A stretch of 18,458 bases of DNA from an uncultured Bacteroidales bacterium (GTDB taxonomy: Bacteria; Bacteroidota; Bacteroidia; Bacteroidales; UBA932): positions 1 to 18,458 of the forward strand of contig CALADR010000206.1 in assembly GCA_937890845.1 (NCBI GenBank). The letters run 5' to 3'. A program made the translations under genes and the position numbers. The notes beneath the pieces were generated by a model. The model did no database searches, had not been told where the DNA came from, and was given only the letters and a program-made list of their open reading frames with translations. Positions 16,049-18,458 of this stretch are shown in pieces. The stretch's first letter is position 1. The number at the start of each line of letters is the position of its first letter.

Positions 16049-17714
16049 ACTTGAAAGAATCCTTAAGGGAAACTGTCTTGTTGAAAACGAAGTGTTCCGG
16101 AACAGAATCAGGATCCTTGAAGAAATAACCTGTCCTCTCAAACTGGACTGCTATACCGGACTGGTCATCAAGCAATGCAGGTTCTGCAAGACCCTTTGAT
16201 ATTACCAGTGACTCCGGATTAAGGTATTCCTTATAATCCTTTCCTTCAGGAATAGATCCCATCTGAGGCTCTGTAAAGAGTTTGTCATAGATACGGAGTT
16301 CTATTTCCTTTGCATGCCCGGCAGAAACCCAGTGGATGGTACCTTTTACAGATCTCCACTCACCTGCCCCCGGCTTGGTAGTCGGATCATATGTACATTT
16401 GATTTCTACTATATTGCCTTCTGCATCCTTGACTACTTCCTGGCATTTTACGATATAAGTATATTTGAGACGCACCTCTCCGTCAGGTTTCAAACGGAAA
16501 TATTTCTTAGGCGGCTCTTCCATAAAGTCATTTCTTTCGATATACACCTCTCCGGTAAATGGAACTTTACGTGACGGACCTTCAGGATCAGCAGGATTCA
16601 GAGGAGCATCGAACCACTCTACCTTGCCAGGCTCCCAGTTGGTTATAGTAAGCTTAACCGGATCCTGTACAACCATATATCTGTTTGAACGCTCGTTCAA
16701 ATCCTGACGTGCGCACCACTCGAGAAGCTGGAGATCAATCAGCTGCTCCCTCTTTGCAACACCCACTTTCTCAGCAAACATACGGATACTCTCAGGAGTG
16801 TAGCCGCGTCTTCTTATACCGCAGATAGTCGGCATACGGGGATCATCCCAACCGCTCACAAAGTTGTTTTTCACAAGTTCGAGGAGTTTTCTCTTGCTCA
16901 TAACAGTATAAGTAAGATTCAGTCTTGCAAACTCATACTGGTGAGAAGGGAAAATACCCAGTTTTTCAATAAACCAGTCATAAAGAGGTCTGTGTACATC
17001 AAACTCCAGAGTACAGATAGAGTGAGTGATGTTTTCTATACTGTCACACTGTCCGTGGGCATAGTCATACATAGGATAGATACACCACTTGTCTCCGGTA
17101 CGATGGTGATGAGCATGTATAATCCTGTACATAAGAGGGTCACGGAAAAGCATGTTAGGATGTGCCATATCGATCTTTGCCCTTAGCACTTTCTCCCCGT
17201 CAGCATACTTTCCGTCTCTCATTTCACGGAAAAGCTTGAGGTTCTCCTCAACAGAACGGTTTCTGTAAGGACTCTCTACTCCAGGAGTCTGGACCGTACC
17301 GCGTCCCTGACGGATTTCCTCCTGAGTCTGGTCATCCACATAAGCCAGCCCTTTCTTTATAAGTTCTTCTGCCCACTGGTAAAGCTGCTCGAAATAATCA
17401 GAAGCATATCTCTCGTTTTCCCAGTCAAAGCCAAGCCACTTGATGTCTTCCTTTATGGAATCAACATATTCAGTGTCTTCTTTTACAGGGTTTGTATCAT
17501 CAAAACGAAGGTTTGTCTTGCCGCCGTATTTTTTTGCAAGACCGAAATTCAGGCATATGCTTTTCGCATGCCCTATATGAAGGTACCCGTTAGGCTCCGG
17601 CGGGAAGCGGGTCATTATGCTTTCACATTTGCCGGATTTCAGGTCCGACTCTATTATTTCTTCAAGAAAATTCAGATTCTTGGACTCTACTGTCTCTTTA
17701 ACGCTTTCTTCCAT
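16044..17714 (-). CDS. glnS: Glutaminyl-tRNA synthetase
   Basis: Charges tRNA-Gln with glutamine directly in the cytoplasm. At 556 residues it is full length for the bacterial enzyme. It shows the class I signature FPPEPNGYLHIGHAKS (37-52) with HIGH at 46-49, the DDTNP block (72-76), the MYDYAHGQCDSIE segment (215-227) and the KMSKS-equivalent VMSKR at 271-275. The C-terminal two-barrel anticodon-binding region occupies ~340-556. The FPPEPNGY and YDYAH features distinguish it from GltX. The start follows an A/T-rich leader. It is divergent from yicC across 94 bp. Downstream GH95 is on the same strand 40 bases away, so partial read-through is possible. Confidence 0.97.
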   Translation of the reverse strand: MEESVKETVESKNLNFLEEIIESDLKSGKCESIMTRFPPEPNGYLHIGHAKSICLNFGLAKKYGGKTNLRFDDTNPVKEDTEYVDSIKEDIKWLGFDWENERYASDYFEQLYQWAEELIKKGLAYVDDQTQEEIRQGRGTVQTPGVESPYRNRSVEENLKLFREMRDGKYADGEKVLRAKIDMAHPNMLFRDPLMYRIIHAHHHRTGDKWCIYPMYDYAHGQCDSIENITHSICTLEFDVHRPLYDWFIEKLGIFPSHQYEFARLNLTYTVMSKRKLLELVKNNFVSGWDDPRMPTICGIRRRGYTPESIRMFAEKVGVAKREQLIDLQLLEWCARQDLNERSNRYMVVQDPVKLTITNWEPGKVEWFDAPLNPADPEGPSRKVPFTGEVYIERNDFMEEPPKKYFRLKPDGEVRLKYTYIVKCQEVVKDAEGNIVEIKCTYDPTTKPGAGEWRSVKGTIHWVSAGHAKEIELRIYDKLFTEPQMGSIPEGKDYKEYLNPESLVISKGLAEPALLDDQSGIAVQFERTGYFFKDPDSVPEHFVFNKTVSLKDSFKF

Positions 17715-17734
17715 AATAAACTAATCTGCAAATA

Positions 17735-17744
17735 ATTCGCGAAT
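17735..17744. repeat. 10-bp palindrome between glnS and yicC
   Basis: ATTCGCGAAT is a perfect palindrome in the 94-bp divergent gap, about 20 bases upstream of the glnS start and 15 bases before the yicC -7 box. It could be an operator acting on either gene; chance cannot be excluded. Confidence 0.3.
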
Positions 17745-17759
17745 ATACGGATAAAATAG

Positions 17760-17767
17760 TATTTTTG
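17760..17767 (+). promoter_or_regulatory. Candidate -7 box for yicC
   Basis: TATTTTTG matches the Bacteroidota -7 consensus TAnnTTTG, about 42 bases before the yicC ATG at 17809. The leader is A/T-rich with no Shine-Dalgarno. No convincing -33 element. Confidence 0.45.
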
Positions 17768-17808
17768 CGCTTCTTCAACCAGAATAATATCAATTTAAAT
17801 ATACTGCA

Positions 17809-18458
17809 ATGGTAAAATCAATGACAGGATACGGCAAGGCCGAGACAAACATAAGCACAGGTAAAATCACTGTAGAAATAAAATCCCTCAACGGCAAGAA
17901 TGCAGATATAAGCATCAAGACATCTATTCTTCCGAAAGACAAGGAAATGGCTGTAAGACAGATGATATCACAGTCTCTTGTAAGGGGAAACATCGATTTC
18001 TTCATGACATATGAGCCGAACGCAGCAGAGAACGCAAAGGAAATAAACGCCGACCTTGCACTGGAATATTACAGGCAGGTTGAAGATATCAGGAACAGAA
18101 TCAACAGCAAGGCCTTCATGACCACTGAAATATCAATTCTGCTCGGACAGGTACTCAGACTTCCAGACGTAATAGACACTAAAAAACAGGATATAATAAA
18201 CGAGGAAAACTGGCCGCTTGTTGAAAACTGCATAAAGGAAGCCTTAACCCATATCAACGAATTCCGTTCTCGCGAAGGCGAATCCCTGTATAATGATGTT
18301 ACCTCAAAAGTCAACTCAATTCTCTCATATGTCGAAGAGGTAGAAAAGCATGAAAAAGAGCGCATAGATCTTATCCGAGAGAAAATCCTCTCCAGATTTG
18401 AAGAGCTGAAACTCGAACCGGACCAGAGCAGGCTTGAACAGGAAATGATATATTATAT
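17809..18458 (+). CDS. yicC: YicC-family endoribonuclease, C-terminus cut by window edge
   Basis: The visible 216 codons begin with VKSMTGYGKAE, the hallmark YicC N-terminus, followed by VEIKSLNGKNADISIK (23-38). Later come the family segments LRLPDV (~115-120) and INEFRSREGESL (~148-159). Full-length homologues have about 290 residues, so about 75 are missing beyond the right edge, including the conserved C-terminal domain. YicC proteins are stress-related endoribonucleases; the E. coli member has been reported to act on small RNAs such as RyhB. In Bacteroidota, gmk often lies next downstream, which cannot be checked here. It has its own promoter candidate and is divergent from glnS. Confidence 0.93.
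   Translation, partial: MVKSMTGYGKAETNISTGKITVEIKSLNGKNADISIKTSILPKDKEMAVRQMISQSLVRGNIDFFMTYEPNAAENAKEINADLALEYYRQVEDIRNRINSKAFMTTEISILLGQVLRLPDVIDTKKQDIINEENWPLVENCIKEALTHINEFRSREGESLYNDVTSKVNSILSYVEEVEKHEKERIDLIREKILSRFEELKLEPDQSRLEQEMIYY

Noticed and set aside
17725..17745. Minus-strand TTATTTG as a glnS -7 box (a similar TTATTTG occurs near 1226 on the plus strand)
   Set aside because: The spacing inside the motif does not fit TAnnTTTG, so I did not call it.
1..18458. tRNA, rRNA, CRISPR array, insertion sequence, att sites or defence system
   Set aside because: No direct-repeat arrays, transposase or integrase motifs, tRNA cloverleaf sequences or known defence genes were seen while reading both strands.

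Overview
The window (18,458 bp, moderate GC) reads as ordinary chromosome of a Bacteroidota member, most likely of the order Bacteroidales. Three things point there: the protein families (Bacteroidales-type M6 peptidase, PCMD-domain protein, M49-like lipoprotein, DPP IV, GH95); start codons in A/T-rich leaders without a clear Shine-Dalgarno sequence; and several matches to the Bacteroidota -7 promoter element TAnnTTTG. No rRNA, tRNA, CRISPR array, insertion sequence or phage gene was found. All intergenic gaps are under 300 bp.

Layout. (1) 1-3889 is a secreted-protein region: an M6-family metallopeptidase cut by the left edge (minus), a divergent PCMD-domain periplasmic protein (plus), and a convergent M49-like zinc-peptidase lipoprotein (minus). 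(2) 4038-7827 is housekeeping: tpiA (minus, with a strong intrinsic terminator at its 3' end) diverges from a plus-strand operon tyrS-rbfA-LolC/E-like permease. (3) 7869-16003 is a minus-strand cluster, transcribed from right to left: GH95 glycosidase, a two-TM HAMP-type protein without an output domain, TrkH potassium transporter, RecD-like helicase, DPP IV-type S9 peptidase. The first four genes overlap by 1-4 bases at each junction (TAATG, ATGA, ATGA). (4) 16044-17714 is glnS (minus), which diverges from yicC (plus), cut by the right edge.

How the genes work together. tyrS and rbfA serve translation, and the permease probably belongs to a lipoprotein-release or related FtsX-type ABC system. 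Three extracytoplasmic peptidases (M6, M49-like, DPP IV-like) and a secreted GH95 enzyme suggest a host- or gut-associated lifestyle feeding on proteins and fucosylated glycans; this is inference. The most unusual arrangement is the overlapping GH95 / orphan sensor / TrkH / helicase unit. The sensor has a periplasmic helical domain and a HAMP-like linker, ends in a short coiled coil, and is translationally coupled to TrkH. No clearly novel defence or mobile system is visible.
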